A stretch of 64,000 bases of DNA from Nocardia brasiliensis IFM 10847 (GCF_000710915.1 NZ_BAUA01000100.1:1-64000), one strand, 5' to 3'. Shown: positions 37,008 to 46,171, counted from the first letter of the stretch. Translations and numbers: made by a program. Notes: generated by a model not told the origin, from the letters alone.

Positions 37008-37014
37008 TCAGAGA

Positions 37015-37653
37015 TTAGTGGGCGCGTACACCCGCACCGAGGGTGGCCGGTTCCGCCGGTAGATAGGGGGCGATATTTCCCATCGCACGTCGCACGTATT
37101 CGTCCTTTTCGCCGACAGGAGCCACGTAGTGCAAGGCGCTTTCGGCCGCCTCGATGCCGTCCAGCCGGGCGATCAGCCATGCTGCGAGATAGTGGGAGGC
37201 GAGACAGCCGCCGGCCGTCGCGATATCGCCTTTCGCGAAGAGCGGTTGTTCGAGCACGTCCACTCCGGCCGCCTGCACCCACGGTCTGGTGGTCAGGTCG
37301 GTGCAGGCGGGAATATCGTCGAGTAGCCCGAGTTTCGCCAGAATCAATGTCCCCGAACACTGTCCGGCCAACAGCTGCCGGGTCGGATCGAGCCGTAGCC
37401 GTGCCATGAGCGCCCCGTCCTCGACGACCTCGCGGGTGCGGGACCCGCTGCCGACGATCACCGCGTCCGCCGCAGCCGCCTCTTCGAGCGTGGCCATGGA
37501 TTCGATCACCACGCCGTTCATCGAACGGACCCGCTCGGTAGGGCAGGCGATCGATATGCGCCGACCGGGCTTCTTGATTCGGTTCAAGACCCCGAGCGCG
37601 ATGAGCGAATCGAGTTCGTTGTAACCCTCGAAAGTGAGAATGGCGATGTGCAT
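37015..37653 (-). CDS. DJ-1/PfpI-family protein
   Basis: The 212-residue protein has the class I glutamine amidotransferase-like fold: MHIAILTFEGYNELD at the start, VIVGSGSRTREVVED in the middle and the nucleophile elbow LLAGQCSGTLILA with Cys99. Isocyanide-hydratase and chaperone-like members share this pattern; which applies is open. It is divergent from the MocR regulator at 37716 across 62 bp with overlapping inverted repeats, which suggests that MocR controls it. Confidence 0.85.
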   Translation of the reverse strand: MHIAILTFEGYNELDSLIALGVLNRIKKPGRRISIACPTERVRSMNGVVIESMATLEEAAAADAVIVGSGSRTREVVEDGALMARLRLDPTRQLLAGQCSGTLILAKLGLLDDIPACTDLTTRPWVQAAGVDVLEQPLFAKGDIATAGGCLASHYLAAWLIARLDGIEAAESALHYVAPVGEKDEYVRRAMGNIAPYLPAEPATLGAGVRAH

Positions 37654-37676
37654 CTCAGCACCGTAGATCGACGGCC

Positions 37677-37710
37677 GCAGGACAATCAAAGAATTGTCCT
37701 GCATACAATT
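37677..37710. promoter_or_regulatory. Two overlapping inverted repeats in the DJ-1/MocR spacer
   Basis: GCAGGACAAT (37677-37686) and ATTGTCCTGC (37693-37702) are a perfect 10-bp inverted repeat with a 6-nt spacer. AATTGT (37692-37697) and ACAATT (37705-37710) make a second one with a 7-nt spacer. TACAAT at 37704-37709 is a good -10 box that puts the transcription start at the MocR GTG (37716), so the mRNA is probably leaderless and the regulator would sit on its own promoter. Confidence 0.65.
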
Positions 37711-37715
37711 CGAGC

Positions 37716-39053
37716 GTGGCGGTCTCGCGGTACAAGGCTCTGGTGGACCGGTTGGCGGCCGATATCCGCGCGGGCCGGATATCGCCGGGTACCCGGTTGC
37801 CGGCGCACCGGGAACTCGCGGCGCGGGAAAGTCTGGCCCTGGTGACGGCGACGAGGGTTTATGCCGAGCTGGAAGCGATGGGCTTGGTGAGCGGTGAGCG
37901 GGGGCGCGGCACGTTCGTCCGCGAACTCGCGCTGCCGCCCGGCCACGGCATCGACCAGCGCGCCGTCGCGACCGACGTGGTGGACCTCAACTTCAACTAT
38001 CCGGCACTGCCCGGTCAGGCGGATCTGCTGCGAAACGCGTTGCGGCAGTTGGCGTCATCCGGCGATATCGAAGCCCTGCTGCGCTACCAGCCGCACGCCG
38101 GGCGCCCGCACGAGCGGGCCGCGGTGGCGCGGCACCTGAAGCGGCGTGGTGTGTCAGTGACCGCCGACCAAGTGCTGATCGTCAATGGCGCACAGCAGGG
38201 TTTGGCCGCCACGGCGATGGCGCTGCTGCGCCCCGGCGACGTGGTCGCGGTCGACGCCCTGACCTATCCGGGCTTCAAAGTCCTTGCCCGGACGCTGCAT
38301 CTGGAATCGGTGCCGATCCCGGCGACCGAAGACGGCACCGATCTGGACGCGCTGGCGCGGCTGTGCGCGGCACGACGGGTGCGCGCCGTCTACACGATGC
38401 CGACGGTGCACAATCCGCTGGGCTGGGTGCTGCCGCTGGAGCAGCGCGAGCGGCTCGCCGAAATAGCCCGTCGACACGGGCTTCTCGTCATCGAGGACGC
38501 GGCGTATGCGTTCTCCGCGGTGCGGCCGCCGTCTCCGGTGGCGGCGCTCGCGCCGGAGTGCACCGTGTACGTTTCCGGATTCTCCAAGAGTGTCGCGACG
38601 GGGCTGCGTGTCGGCTTCGTCGCGGCCCCGGCCGCAGCGATGTCCGCGCTCGAACGCACGATCCGCGCGACCACCTGGAACGCGCCCGCGGTCATGACGG
38701 CGATCGCGTGCCGCTGGCTCGACGACGGCACCGTGACCCGGCTGGAGACGCGCAAGCGCGCCGACGCGCGCGCCCGGCAGGCGATCGCGCGCGATGTGCT
38801 CGCGGGACTGCCGCTGCTCGGCCACCCGTCCGCCTATTTCCTGTGGCTGCCGCTGCCGGAGCAGGTCCGAGCCGATCGGATCGTGACGGCCCTTGCCCGC
38901 GAACGCATCTCGGTGTCGGCCGCCGAGCCGTTCGCCACCACCCGGCACGTGCCGCACGCCCTGCGCCTCGCCCTCGGCTCGACCGACCCGGCGACCCTGC
39001 GCGCCGCGCTCACCACGGTGAAACAGGTCGTCGATGACCACACATATCTGTGA
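37716..39053 (+). CDS. MocR-type regulator: GntR helix-turn-helix fused to an aminotransferase domain
   Basis: The 445-residue protein has an N-terminal winged helix (YKALVDRLAADIRAGRISPGTRLPAHRELA, in GntR style, residues 5-70) joined to a fold-type I PLP domain with the lysine loop VYVSGFSKSVATGLRVGF (Lys291). MocR proteins sense PLP, amino acids or amines. It is divergent from a DJ-1/PfpI gene. The C-terminus is complete. Confidence 0.9.
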   Translation: MAVSRYKALVDRLAADIRAGRISPGTRLPAHRELAARESLALVTATRVYAELEAMGLVSGERGRGTFVRELALPPGHGIDQRAVATDVVDLNFNYPALPGQADLLRNALRQLASSGDIEALLRYQPHAGRPHERAAVARHLKRRGVSVTADQVLIVNGAQQGLAATAMALLRPGDVVAVDALTYPGFKVLARTLHLESVPIPATEDGTDLDALARLCAARRVRAVYTMPTVHNPLGWVLPLEQRERLAEIARRHGLLVIEDAAYAFSAVRPPSPVAALAPECTVYVSGFSKSVATGLRVGFVAAPAAAMSALERTIRATTWNAPAVMTAIACRWLDDGTVTRLETRKRADARARQAIARDVLAGLPLLGHPSAYFLWLPLPEQVRADRIVTALARERISVSAAEPFATTRHVPHALRLALGSTDPATLRAALTTVKQVVDDHTYL

Positions 39054-39198
39054 AAGTGCTGCTGCTCAGTCGGTTTCAGCAAGCTGGGCGCAGGACCGAT
39101 ACCGCGGCGATCGCCGAACTCGGTGGTGACCAGGTGCGGGGGCCTGCACAGTGTGGGGCCGGGCTGTTTCGGGTCTCAGTGGTGCGATCGGGCGGCGA

Positions 39199-39327
39199 TG
39201 ATCCGCGCCGGATCTCCGCACGGGAAGCGAAGGCGCGCAAGGTGGTTACTCTGCGTCGTCGTTGATCCGTGCCGCATCTCTGCACCGGGAAGCGAAGCCG
39301 CGCAAGGCGATTACTCCGCGTCGTCGC
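39199..39327. repeat. Imperfect tandem duplication of the 3' end of the LysR gene
   Basis: A unit of about 64 bases at 39199-39262 (TGATCCGCGCCGGATCTCCG...) is repeated at 39263-39327 (TGATCCGTGCCGCATCTCTG...) with about eight differences and one indel. The second copy includes the last codons and stop of the minus-strand LysR gene (D-D-A-E-stop at 39311); the first copy keeps the same D-D-A-E-stop reading downstream. Confidence 0.75.
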
Positions 39328-40219
39328 GGAGGGCGGCGCGGATCGTATCGCGTAACCAGCGCTGGGCCGGGTCGGCGTCGAGGCGGGCGTGCCACAGCAG
39401 GCGGACCTCGACGTCCGGCAGGTCGGCGGGGATCGGGAACCAGCGCAGGCCGAGGGCGGATCCGTGCTCCTCGGCGAGGCGCTGGGGGACCAGTCCGACA
39501 TAGTGACTCGTCGAGACCAGCAACGCGGCCACCGCGGAGGTCGGCACGACGGCGGCGACATGGCGTTGCAGGCCGGCCGCGGCGAGCGCGTCGTCGAGCG
39601 GGCCGCGCTGACGGCCCCGGCGCGACGCGGAGACGTGCGGATAGTCGCACAGCTGTGACAAGGTCGGCGCGCCGTCCAGGCCGAGCGGGCTGTCGGCGCG
39701 GACGATGCCCACCACCCGTTCGCGATACAGCAGAGCCGAGCGGATATCGGGCGCCGCGACTTCGCTCGCGCCGATGTCCAGATCGACCGAGCCGTCGCGC
39801 AGCGCCTCGGCGCTCTCGCTACCCTCCGCGACGAAACGCAGCACCACACCGGGCGCCACCGCCGAGGTGGCCTCGACCGCCGCCGTCGCCAGCGTCGCGG
39901 CCACGCCGTCGTTGATCCGAATCGTGAAGGTGCGCTCCAGTTCCGCGATCGTGATCTCGCGGTCGGCGCTGATCAGCGCGGCCGCTTCGTCGAGCAGCGA
40001 ACGCACCCGCGGCGCGGTGCGCAGCGCGAACGGGGTCGGCGCCAGTCCACGCCCGGCCCGCACCAGGATCGGGTCCTGCATCGCCCGGCGCAACCGGCCC
40101 AGCGCCCGGCTCGTCGCCGGAATGGACAGGTGCAGGCGCTCGGCGGCGGCGGTGACGCTGCCGTCTTGCAATAGGGCGTCGAACACGCGCAGGAGGTTGA
40201 GGTCGAGCTGCTGAGGCAT
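39311..40219 (-). CDS. LysR-family transcriptional regulator
   Basis: The 302-residue protein begins MPQQLDLNLLRVFDALLQDG, with the LysR helix-turn-helix SVTAAAERLHLSIPATSRALGRLR (residues 20-43, read in two helices) and a periplasmic-binding-like ligand domain. It is divergent from an MFS exporter at 40295 across 75 bp containing a T-N11-A palindrome. Control of the exporter is the natural inference. Its 3' end is part of a tandem duplication. Confidence 0.9.
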   Translation of the reverse strand: MPQQLDLNLLRVFDALLQDGSVTAAAERLHLSIPATSRALGRLRRAMQDPILVRAGRGLAPTPFALRTAPRVRSLLDEAAALISADREITIAELERTFTIRINDGVAATLATAAVEATSAVAPGVVLRFVAEGSESAEALRDGSVDLDIGASEVAAPDIRSALLYRERVVGIVRADSPLGLDGAPTLSQLCDYPHVSASRRGRQRGPLDDALAAAGLQRHVAAVVPTSAVAALLVSTSHYVGLVPQRLAEEHGSALGLRWFPIPADLPDVEVRLLWHARLDADPAQRWLRDTIRAALRDDAE

Positions 40220-40221
40220 GG

Positions 40222-40236
40222 TTGCATCATATGCAA
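40222..40236. promoter_or_regulatory. LysR box between the LysR and MFS genes
   Basis: TTGCATCATATGCAA is a perfect palindrome around a CAT centre, with the T-N11-A pattern typical of LysR sites. It abuts the LysR start codon. A second partial palindrome, GCGTG-G-CACGC, lies at 40255-40265. Confidence 0.65.
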
Positions 40237-40294
40237 GTAGTTGTTGTTGATATTGCGTGGCACGCATATTGCCTGCGTATCTAGCGTTCTGGCT

Positions 40295-41812
40295 ATGTCA
40301 TCGAATGTTCTGCTCCGCGATCGCGGCCAGGCTGCCCGAACCCGGCCCAGCGGGCGTCGCGGCTTGCTCGCCGTCATGTGCGCCTGTGTTGCGCTCGTCG
40401 TCGGAATGATCGCCGCGACCAATCTCGCCGTCCCCATGCTCGCCGCAAGCGAGCTGCACCCGTCCGCCTCGGCGCTCATCTGGATCGTCGACATGTACGT
40501 GATCTTCTTCGCCTGCTTGGTGATTCCCGGTGGTGCCGCCGGAGACCGGTTCGGGCGCAAGGGTGTACTGCTCGCCGGTCTCGGGTTGTTCGCGGTGGGC
40601 GCGCTGCTCTCGGCCGTCGCGCCCAGTGTGGTGGTCCTGCTCGTCGGGCGGGCGATCACCGGCGTCGGCGCCGCCGCCGTGCTGCCCAACACGCTCGCCG
40701 TGCTGTTGCACGCCGTCCCCGCCGACCGTAAAGCCGCGACAATCGCGACTTGGGCGTCGATGTCGGGCCTGGGCGGTGTCATCGGCAATGTCGGTGGCGG
40801 AGCGATTCTCTCGGGTGGATCGTGGCGCTGGTTGTTCCTCGCGGCCGTGCCCGTCACCCTGCTGCTGCTCGGGCTGGCCGCCCGGGTGGCACCCGTTTCG
40901 CCGCGGCACGAACGCCGGATCGACCCGCTCGGCACGCTCTTGTTGGTCGGCGCGTCGGTCGCGCTGCTGCTCGGCATCGTCGAAGGACCCGAGGCGGGCT
41001 GGGGAAGCGGTCTCGTCATCACGGGATTCGTGTGCGCGGCAGTGCTTTTCGTGGTGTGGACGGTGGTCGAGCTGAAAGTCGAACACCCCCTGCTCGATCC
41101 GCGGCTGTTCCGCCTGCCGCGCCTGCGCAGCGCCTGCCTCGGCATGGCCACGGTCTTCTTCGGCATGTTCGCGCTGTTCTACGTCAACGCCTCGTTCCTG
41201 CAGTACGGCAAGGGATTCAGCGTGCTGCTCACCGGACTGGGCATCCTGCCGCTGACCATCCCGATGCTCTTCGGGGCGCGCTATGTCGGCCGCCTCGTTC
41301 CGCGCATCGGCCTCGACGCCACCGTCGCGCTCGCGTTCGCGCTCGTCGGAGGCGGACTTCTCGGGTTGTCCACCAGCAGCGCGCAGACACCGTACGTCGG
41401 CTACGCCGCATGGCTGGTCGTGACGGGTGTCGGGCTGACGCTGGCCCTGCCGACGCTGTCCGGTGCGATCGCGGGTTCGCTACCGCATGCGCAAGCCGGG
41501 GTGGGGGCCGGACTACAGGCCACCACAAGGGAATTCGGCAGTGCGCTCGGTGTCGCCGTGATCGGCACGGTGCTCACCGCCCGCTTCGTCGCCGCACTGC
41601 CGCAGGACCTCCGCGCCCGGCACGACCCGCACACCGTGGCCCAGGCGCTGGCCGTGACCACTCCGGAGCACTCCGGCGACGTCGTGGCCGCGTTCGTCTC
41701 GAGCGCCGACCTCGGGTTGCGGGTGATCGGCGTCGCCGTACTCGTCCTCGGCGCACTCGTCGTCCTGGAGTCGTTAGTGTCGCGACGTGGGCGAACACAC
41801 CCCGAATTGTGA
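40295..41812 (+). CDS. MFS drug exporter, 14-helix DHA2 type
   Basis: The 505-residue protein has about 14 hydrophobic segments. The motif A loop GGAAGDRFGRKGVLLAG and motif C-like GRAITGVGAAAVLPNTLAVL match drug:H+ antiporters of the EmrB/QacA group. The ATG at 40295 (MSSNVLLRDRG) is chosen over longer frames because the LysR box would otherwise be coding. The substrate is unknown; the divergent LysR gene suggests inducible export. Confidence 0.88.
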   Translation: MSSNVLLRDRGQAARTRPSGRRGLLAVMCACVALVVGMIAATNLAVPMLAASELHPSASALIWIVDMYVIFFACLVIPGGAAGDRFGRKGVLLAGLGLFAVGALLSAVAPSVVVLLVGRAITGVGAAAVLPNTLAVLLHAVPADRKAATIATWASMSGLGGVIGNVGGGAILSGGSWRWLFLAAVPVTLLLLGLAARVAPVSPRHERRIDPLGTLLLVGASVALLLGIVEGPEAGWGSGLVITGFVCAAVLFVVWTVVELKVEHPLLDPRLFRLPRLRSACLGMATVFFGMFALFYVNASFLQYGKGFSVLLTGLGILPLTIPMLFGARYVGRLVPRIGLDATVALAFALVGGGLLGLSTSSAQTPYVGYAAWLVVTGVGLTLALPTLSGAIAGSLPHAQAGVGAGLQATTREFGSALGVAVIGTVLTARFVAALPQDLRARHDPHTVAQALAVTTPEHSGDVVAAFVSSADLGLRVIGVAVLVLGALVVLESLVSRRGRTHPEL

Positions 41813-42189
41813 TCCGACCACTCCGGCGCCGCCTCATCCGCAACCGCTTCGGACCTGGACTCCACCATGATTCGCCGTGCCCACTACCCGGAGGACCGGG
41901 ACGGCGTATTCGTCTGGGCCGTCCCAGCCCGATCCGGTGCGGCGGAAGCCGTGGTTTTCCAAAGAACAGGTCGAGGACGGCGTGGGCGACCTCGACCAGA
42001 CGAATCGTTTCGCCCATCAACGCCGAGTGTGCCAGTGGGGACCGACAATTCGGGCACAGCGGGCGGCGATCTTGTCGCACACTGTTTATCCGATGTTCAG
42101 TTCTGGATGGAAATTGTCGCGGAGACTCTGAGCGGTAGGGATCGTGCACGGTCGGGGCCATCGGACGCTGGTCGAAAGGATTCTTCTCG
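41813..42189. other. 377-base region with no confident gene
   Basis: No frame has a good start, ribosome-binding site and length. On the minus strand, 42120-41900 reads as CPNCRSPLAHSALMGETIRL followed by a hydrophobic stretch without a stop, which looks somewhat like a zinc-ribbon protein fragment and could be a remnant. The promoter of the nuclease gene must lie near the end of this stretch. Confidence 0.3.
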
Positions 42190-43035
42190 ATGCGAGGTAG
42201 AGCTGCTCTAGCGGGCGTGTGCGCGCTCGGTGCCATCCTGTTCGCCGTTGCGCCGCCCGCGAATGCGTGGGGCGTGCAGGGGCACAACACGGTCGGCGCG
42301 ATCGCCGACCTCCGGCTCGACCCGGCGGCCCGGGATCAGGTCTCGCGGCTGCTGGCCGGGGAGGCGAATCCGACGCTGGCCGGGGTGGCGAACTGGGCCG
42401 ACGAGGTCCGCCGGGACGACCCGGACCTCGGGAAACGTTCCGCGCCGTGGCATTACGTGAACATCGGCGAGAACGGCTGCGTCTACGACGCGGCGGTGAA
42501 CGGGAACAACGGCGACAACGTGGTCGACGCGTTGCGCGCGCAGACGAAGATCCTGGCCGACCGCTCGCGCGCCGACGCCGAGCGCGCGCAGGCGCTGAAG
42601 TTCGTCGTGCATTTCGTCGGCGACATCCACCAGCCGCTGCACGCCGGGTATGCCCGCGACCGCGGCGGCAACGAGTTCCGGGTCACCTACCTCGGCAAGG
42701 CCACCAACCTGCATTCGGTGTGGGACAGCCGGTTGCTCGACACCCGGCACGCGAGCGACGCCGAAGAACTCCAGCGGCTGCTCGCGCTGCCCGCGCCCGC
42801 CTTGCCGCCCGCGCAGCCGGACAGCGATCCGGTGCAGTGGGCCGAGGACAGCTGCCGGGTGGTGAACACGCCCGGTTTCTATCCGGCCTCGGCCACCATC
42901 GGTGACGAGTACACCCAGCAGTTCCTGCCGATCGCCGAGAATCGGTTGCGGCTGGCGGGGGAGCGGCTCGGCCAGTTGCTGAACACGGTGATCGGCGCAC
43001 CGAACCTGCTCGGGTCGGGGTCCGCACAGTCCTGA
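42190..43035 (+). CDS. Secreted S1/P1-type nuclease
   Basis: The 281-residue protein has a signal peptide ending PPANA, so the mature protein begins with Trp27 (WGVQGHNTVGAIA), the residue that binds zinc in S1/P1 nucleases. The other zinc ligands are seen in NWADEVRRDD, APWHYVN, FVVHFVGDIHQPLHAG and NLHSVWDSRLLD. It should cut single-stranded DNA and RNA and release 3'-phosphate outside the cell, for nutrient or nucleic-acid scavenging. It converges with the epimerase, and a strong hairpin lies between them. Confidence 0.9.
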   Translation: MRGRAALAGVCALGAILFAVAPPANAWGVQGHNTVGAIADLRLDPAARDQVSRLLAGEANPTLAGVANWADEVRRDDPDLGKRSAPWHYVNIGENGCVYDAAVNGNNGDNVVDALRAQTKILADRSRADAERAQALKFVVHFVGDIHQPLHAGYARDRGGNEFRVTYLGKATNLHSVWDSRLLDTRHASDAEELQRLLALPAPALPPAQPDSDPVQWAEDSCRVVNTPGFYPASATIGDEYTQQFLPIAENRLRLAGERLGQLLNTVIGAPNLLGSGSAQS

Positions 43036-43073
43036 GTTCCGGACCACTGGGATAGCGAGTCCGAACCGGATTC

Positions 43074-43101
43074 GGCCCACACCGCCGCGCCGGTGTGGGC
43101 C
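43074..43101. terminator. Strong hairpin terminator between convergent genes
   Basis: GGCCCACACCG (43074-43084) pairs with CGGTGTGGGCC (43091-43101) in a perfect 11-bp stem with a 6-nt loop, between the nuclease stop at 43035 and the epimerase stop at 43110. There is no T-run. It can act on both strands. Confidence 0.75.
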
Positions 43102-43109
43102 AACGGCAC

Positions 43110-44132
43110 TCACGCGACGCTGTGCGCGATCAGGCTGTTGGCGCAGTCGAGGACGGTCTGCTCGGCGGGCCGGGGTTGCCAGTCGAGCAGGCGCTTGGCC
43201 TTGTCGGTGCTGTGCCGGTTGCGCCGGCCCAGGGCCGGGGTGATCTCGCCGAGCGGTGCGTCGCTGAAGCGGGCGGCGAGCTTGACCGCGAAATCCGGGA
43301 GCTGACGAGTGGATACCTGTTTGCCGCGCGCGCCGAGACCGTCGTGCAGGGTGCGGGCCATATCGCGCATCCAGGTGAATTCGCCGGTGGCGAGGAAACG
43401 TTCGCCCGCGGCGGCGGGCGCGGTCATCGCCCTGATGTGGATGTCGGCGAGATCGCGCACGTCGACGATCTCGAGTCCGATGCGCGGCACGCCGGGCATC
43501 TTGCCCGACACCATGCGCTCGACGATATCGACCGAACCGGTGGTGCCGGTGCTCAGGATCGGGCCGAAGACCGCGCCGGGCAGCACCGTGGTGAGTTCGG
43601 TGGGGCCGTCGTAGGCCGCCATGAAATCCCAGGCTGCCCGCTCGGCAAGGGTTTTCGAGCGCCGGTAGGGGATGAGCGTCGGATCGTCGGGATCGGTCCA
43701 CAGCGTCTCGTCGGTGATGCCTTCGCCGGCATAGGACGACGGGCTCGCCGCGTTCGCCGCCGAGGTCATGACCACGCGCCGGACCCCGGCCGCGGTCGCG
43801 GCGCGCAGGACGCGCAGTGCGCCGTCGCGGGCGGCGGCGATCAGCGCTTCGGGGTTCTCGGCGGCGTCGACGCGCAGCGGTGAGGCGACATGCAGCACGT
43901 AGTCGACGTCGCGGACCGCGTCTGCCCAGCCGTCGTCGGACATCAGGTCGGCGGTGGCGAAGCTCAAGCGGCCCGCGGGGTCGATGACCGTGGCGACGGC
44001 TCGGCTCACCGCCGGCTCCCGGTCGGGGCTGCGCACGGTGGTGCGTACGTCGTAGCCGCGTTCGAGCAGTGACACGATGCACCACCCCGCGATATAGCCG
44101 GTTCCGCCGGTAACCAGAACGAGCTCACTCAT
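43110..44132 (-). CDS. NAD(P)-dependent epimerase/dehydratase (extended SDR)
   Basis: The 340-residue protein starts MSELVLVTGGTGYIAGWCIV, the extended-SDR cofactor loop TGGTGYIAG. VVMTSAANAASPSSY and a YRRSKTLAE segment give the Ser, Tyr and Lys of the catalytic site, as in dihydroflavonol-4-reductase-like enzymes. The frame is open further upstream, but the Rossmann strand dictates the start. The substrate is unknown. Confidence 0.85.
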   Translation of the reverse strand: MSELVLVTGGTGYIAGWCIVSLLERGYDVRTTVRSPDREPAVSRAVATVIDPAGRLSFATADLMSDDGWADAVRDVDYVLHVASPLRVDAAENPEALIAAARDGALRVLRAATAAGVRRVVMTSAANAASPSSYAGEGITDETLWTDPDDPTLIPYRRSKTLAERAAWDFMAAYDGPTELTTVLPGAVFGPILSTGTTGSVDIVERMVSGKMPGVPRIGLEIVDVRDLADIHIRAMTAPAAAGERFLATGEFTWMRDMARTLHDGLGARGKQVSTRQLPDFAVKLAARFSDAPLGEITPALGRRNRHSTDKAKRLLDWQPRPAEQTVLDCANSLIAHSVA

Positions 44133-44268
44133 GTCGTCCTCCACTGTCCGGTACGTTGACCGCGCAGACCCTACTGGACGCGCGTCGGCCGCCGGTCGCG
44201 CTACGCCGGTGGTTCGCCGAAGTCGCCCGAGACGGGCACTGGAAACGCACCGGGCCAAGGAGATCCGT

Positions 44269-44804
44269 TCAGGGCTGACGCAGATGCCGCATGCCCGGCA
44301 GCTCCCAGATCGGGCGCTGGTCCGACCTGGTGAACAGCCGGGCGAAGGACTGCGGCACGACGCTCCGATCGGCGATACCGCGGGTGAACGCCGACGGCAG
44401 GCTGCCGACCTGGGGCATGACCTCGGTGCTCAGGAAGGCGAAATCGGCACTGGTGGCGGCGGTTACCACAACAGCGGACCCGGCGGGTCCGTCCACGCCG
44501 AACCACTGCACGACGGCGCGGGCAACGCGCCGACCCAGCCGTCCTCGAACGCGAGCGACGTCGCGCCGAAAACCGGTGCGGCCGAGTACACCCCGGCGAA
44601 GGTCTCGGTCAGCGCGGCCGCGGAGTACACCAGGACGCTCTGCGGCGCGGTCGACAACAACCGATAGCCGATCTGGATCGGCAGCTCGGGCGGGGGTTGC
44701 GGCAGCGTGATGGTCGGTTCGTCGGCGAGAGAATCTGCGCCCGAACCGTTTTCATCCGGCTGACGGAAGTGCTCGAGACCGGACTTTCGACCGAAGAATC
44801 CCAT
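44269..44804 (-). pseudogene. Frameshifted hypothetical gene
   Basis: An ATG at 44804 (MGFFGRKSGLEHFRQPDENG, with GAGG upstream) opens a frame that reads well to FEDGWVGALP near 44525 and then degenerates to a stop at 44463. The next frame continues in the same style (VVQWFGVDGPAGSAVVVTA to IWELPGMRHLRQP) to a stop at 44269. A single-base change in the GC-rich stretch around 44521-44530 would join them into one protein of about 178 residues. I do not recognise the family; there is no signal peptide. It is either a true frameshift or a sequencing error. Confidence 0.6.
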
Positions 44805-44923
44805 CGGAACCTCACCTACCGCAGCGTTGCCGTGGCGGCGGGACACGCGCCGCCACAGCTCTTCGATGAGTTTCGCAGCGCCAGGGGCGCCGTGTATGTC
44901 CGTCGATCGCCCGACAGCCGGTG

Positions 44924-45964
44924 TCAGGCAGCGGATTCCGCGGGCGCCCTGGTGTGCTTGCCGACGGCGTCGAGATGGCGCAGCGCCTCGGCGTAGGAGC
45001 GCAGCAGGCTCGTCTCGCAATACGGCACACCGATCTCGGCGCAGAACTCGGCGACCATGGGCTGGGCCCGGCGCAGGTTGGCCCGCGGCATCGAGGGGAA
45101 CAGGTGGTGTTCGATCTGATAGTTCAAGCCGCCCAGCGCCGCATCGATGAAGACGCCGCCGCGGACGTTCCGAGAGGTGAGCACTTGTTTGCGCAGGAAG
45201 TCGGTGCGGTCGCCTGCCGAAAGTACCGCCATGCCTTTGTGATTCGGCGCGAAGGTACAGCCCATGTAGAGCCCGAACAGACCCTGTTGCACGGCGATGA
45301 ACACCAGCGCCTTGACCGGCGACAGGATCACGAACACCGTGCCCAGATAGGCCACCGCGTGCAACACCAGCAATGCCCCTTCGGCACGGCGGTTCGGGAT
45401 CGGCCAGCGCAATGCCGCGCGGGTGCTGGCGAAATGCAGACTGCCGCCCTCGAGCAGCAGCATCGGAAAGAACAACCAGGCCTGATACCGGAAGATCAGC
45501 CGCCGCCAACCCCGTTCGGCCCGGGCGCGCGCACCGGAGTGTGCCAGCACGCCCATGATGTCGGGGTCGGCGTCCTCGGTGTTCGGGTGCGCGTGGTGGC
45601 GGTTGTGGTTGCTGGTCCACCAGCCGATGCTCACCCCGATCCCGAGATTGCCGAAGAGCAACCCGTACAGATAGTTGGCGCGCCTACTCGCGAAGATCTG
45701 CTTGTGCCCGGCGTCGTGACCGAGAAAAGCGAACTGGGCGAACACCATTCCGAGGAACGCCGCGACGCCCAGCTGCCACCACGAATCGCCGAGCAGCACG
45801 AACACCAGCCAGCCGCCCACGAAGAGCGCGGCGGTCACCGCGCTCTTCCACGCGTAGTACCGCGGCCGCCGGTCGAGCAACCCGGCCTGTCGCACGCGGC
45901 GCAGCAGCACCGCGTATTCGCTGCCGCGCCGTGCCGCGACGCCTTCCATCACCACAGGCCGCAT
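44924..45964 (-). CDS. Membrane fatty acid desaturase
   Basis: The 346-residue di-iron membrane protein has the three histidine boxes HDAGH (FLGHDAGHKQ), HNRHH (HNRHHAHPN) and QIEHHLFP, with hydrophobic segments between. The QxxHH third box is usual for front-end and linoleoyl-CoA-type desaturases. AGGA upstream supports the ATG at 45964 (MRPVVMEGVAARRG); upstream frame is open but not coding-like. Electrons would come from a separate oxidoreductase such as the mycobacterial DesA3 partner; the ferredoxin-domain-less reductase at 58053 is not adjacent. Confidence 0.88.
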   Translation of the reverse strand: MRPVVMEGVAARRGSEYAVLLRRVRQAGLLDRRPRYYAWKSAVTAALFVGGWLVFVLLGDSWWQLGVAAFLGMVFAQFAFLGHDAGHKQIFASRRANYLYGLLFGNLGIGVSIGWWTSNHNRHHAHPNTEDADPDIMGVLAHSGARARAERGWRRLIFRYQAWLFFPMLLLEGGSLHFASTRAALRWPIPNRRAEGALLVLHAVAYLGTVFVILSPVKALVFIAVQQGLFGLYMGCTFAPNHKGMAVLSAGDRTDFLRKQVLTSRNVRGGVFIDAALGGLNYQIEHHLFPSMPRANLRRAQPMVAEFCAEIGVPYCETSLLRSYAEALRHLDAVGKHTRAPAESAA

Positions 45965-46171
45965 CGGTCCTGCTCTCACTGTCGTCGGGACGGTCCGCCG
46001 AACCGCATCCGGTGACACTGGTCTCGTCGGCAGTCGGGCAAGCCAAAGGAATCGAATCCGTTCGGGTACAGGATGCACGTGCCGAACCACGATCAGGCAA
46101 ACGGGTAGGCCGCGCGGCGCAACATCTCCGTGACGCGACGGCGACGAAACCGCGTCGTCGCAGGTGACGGG

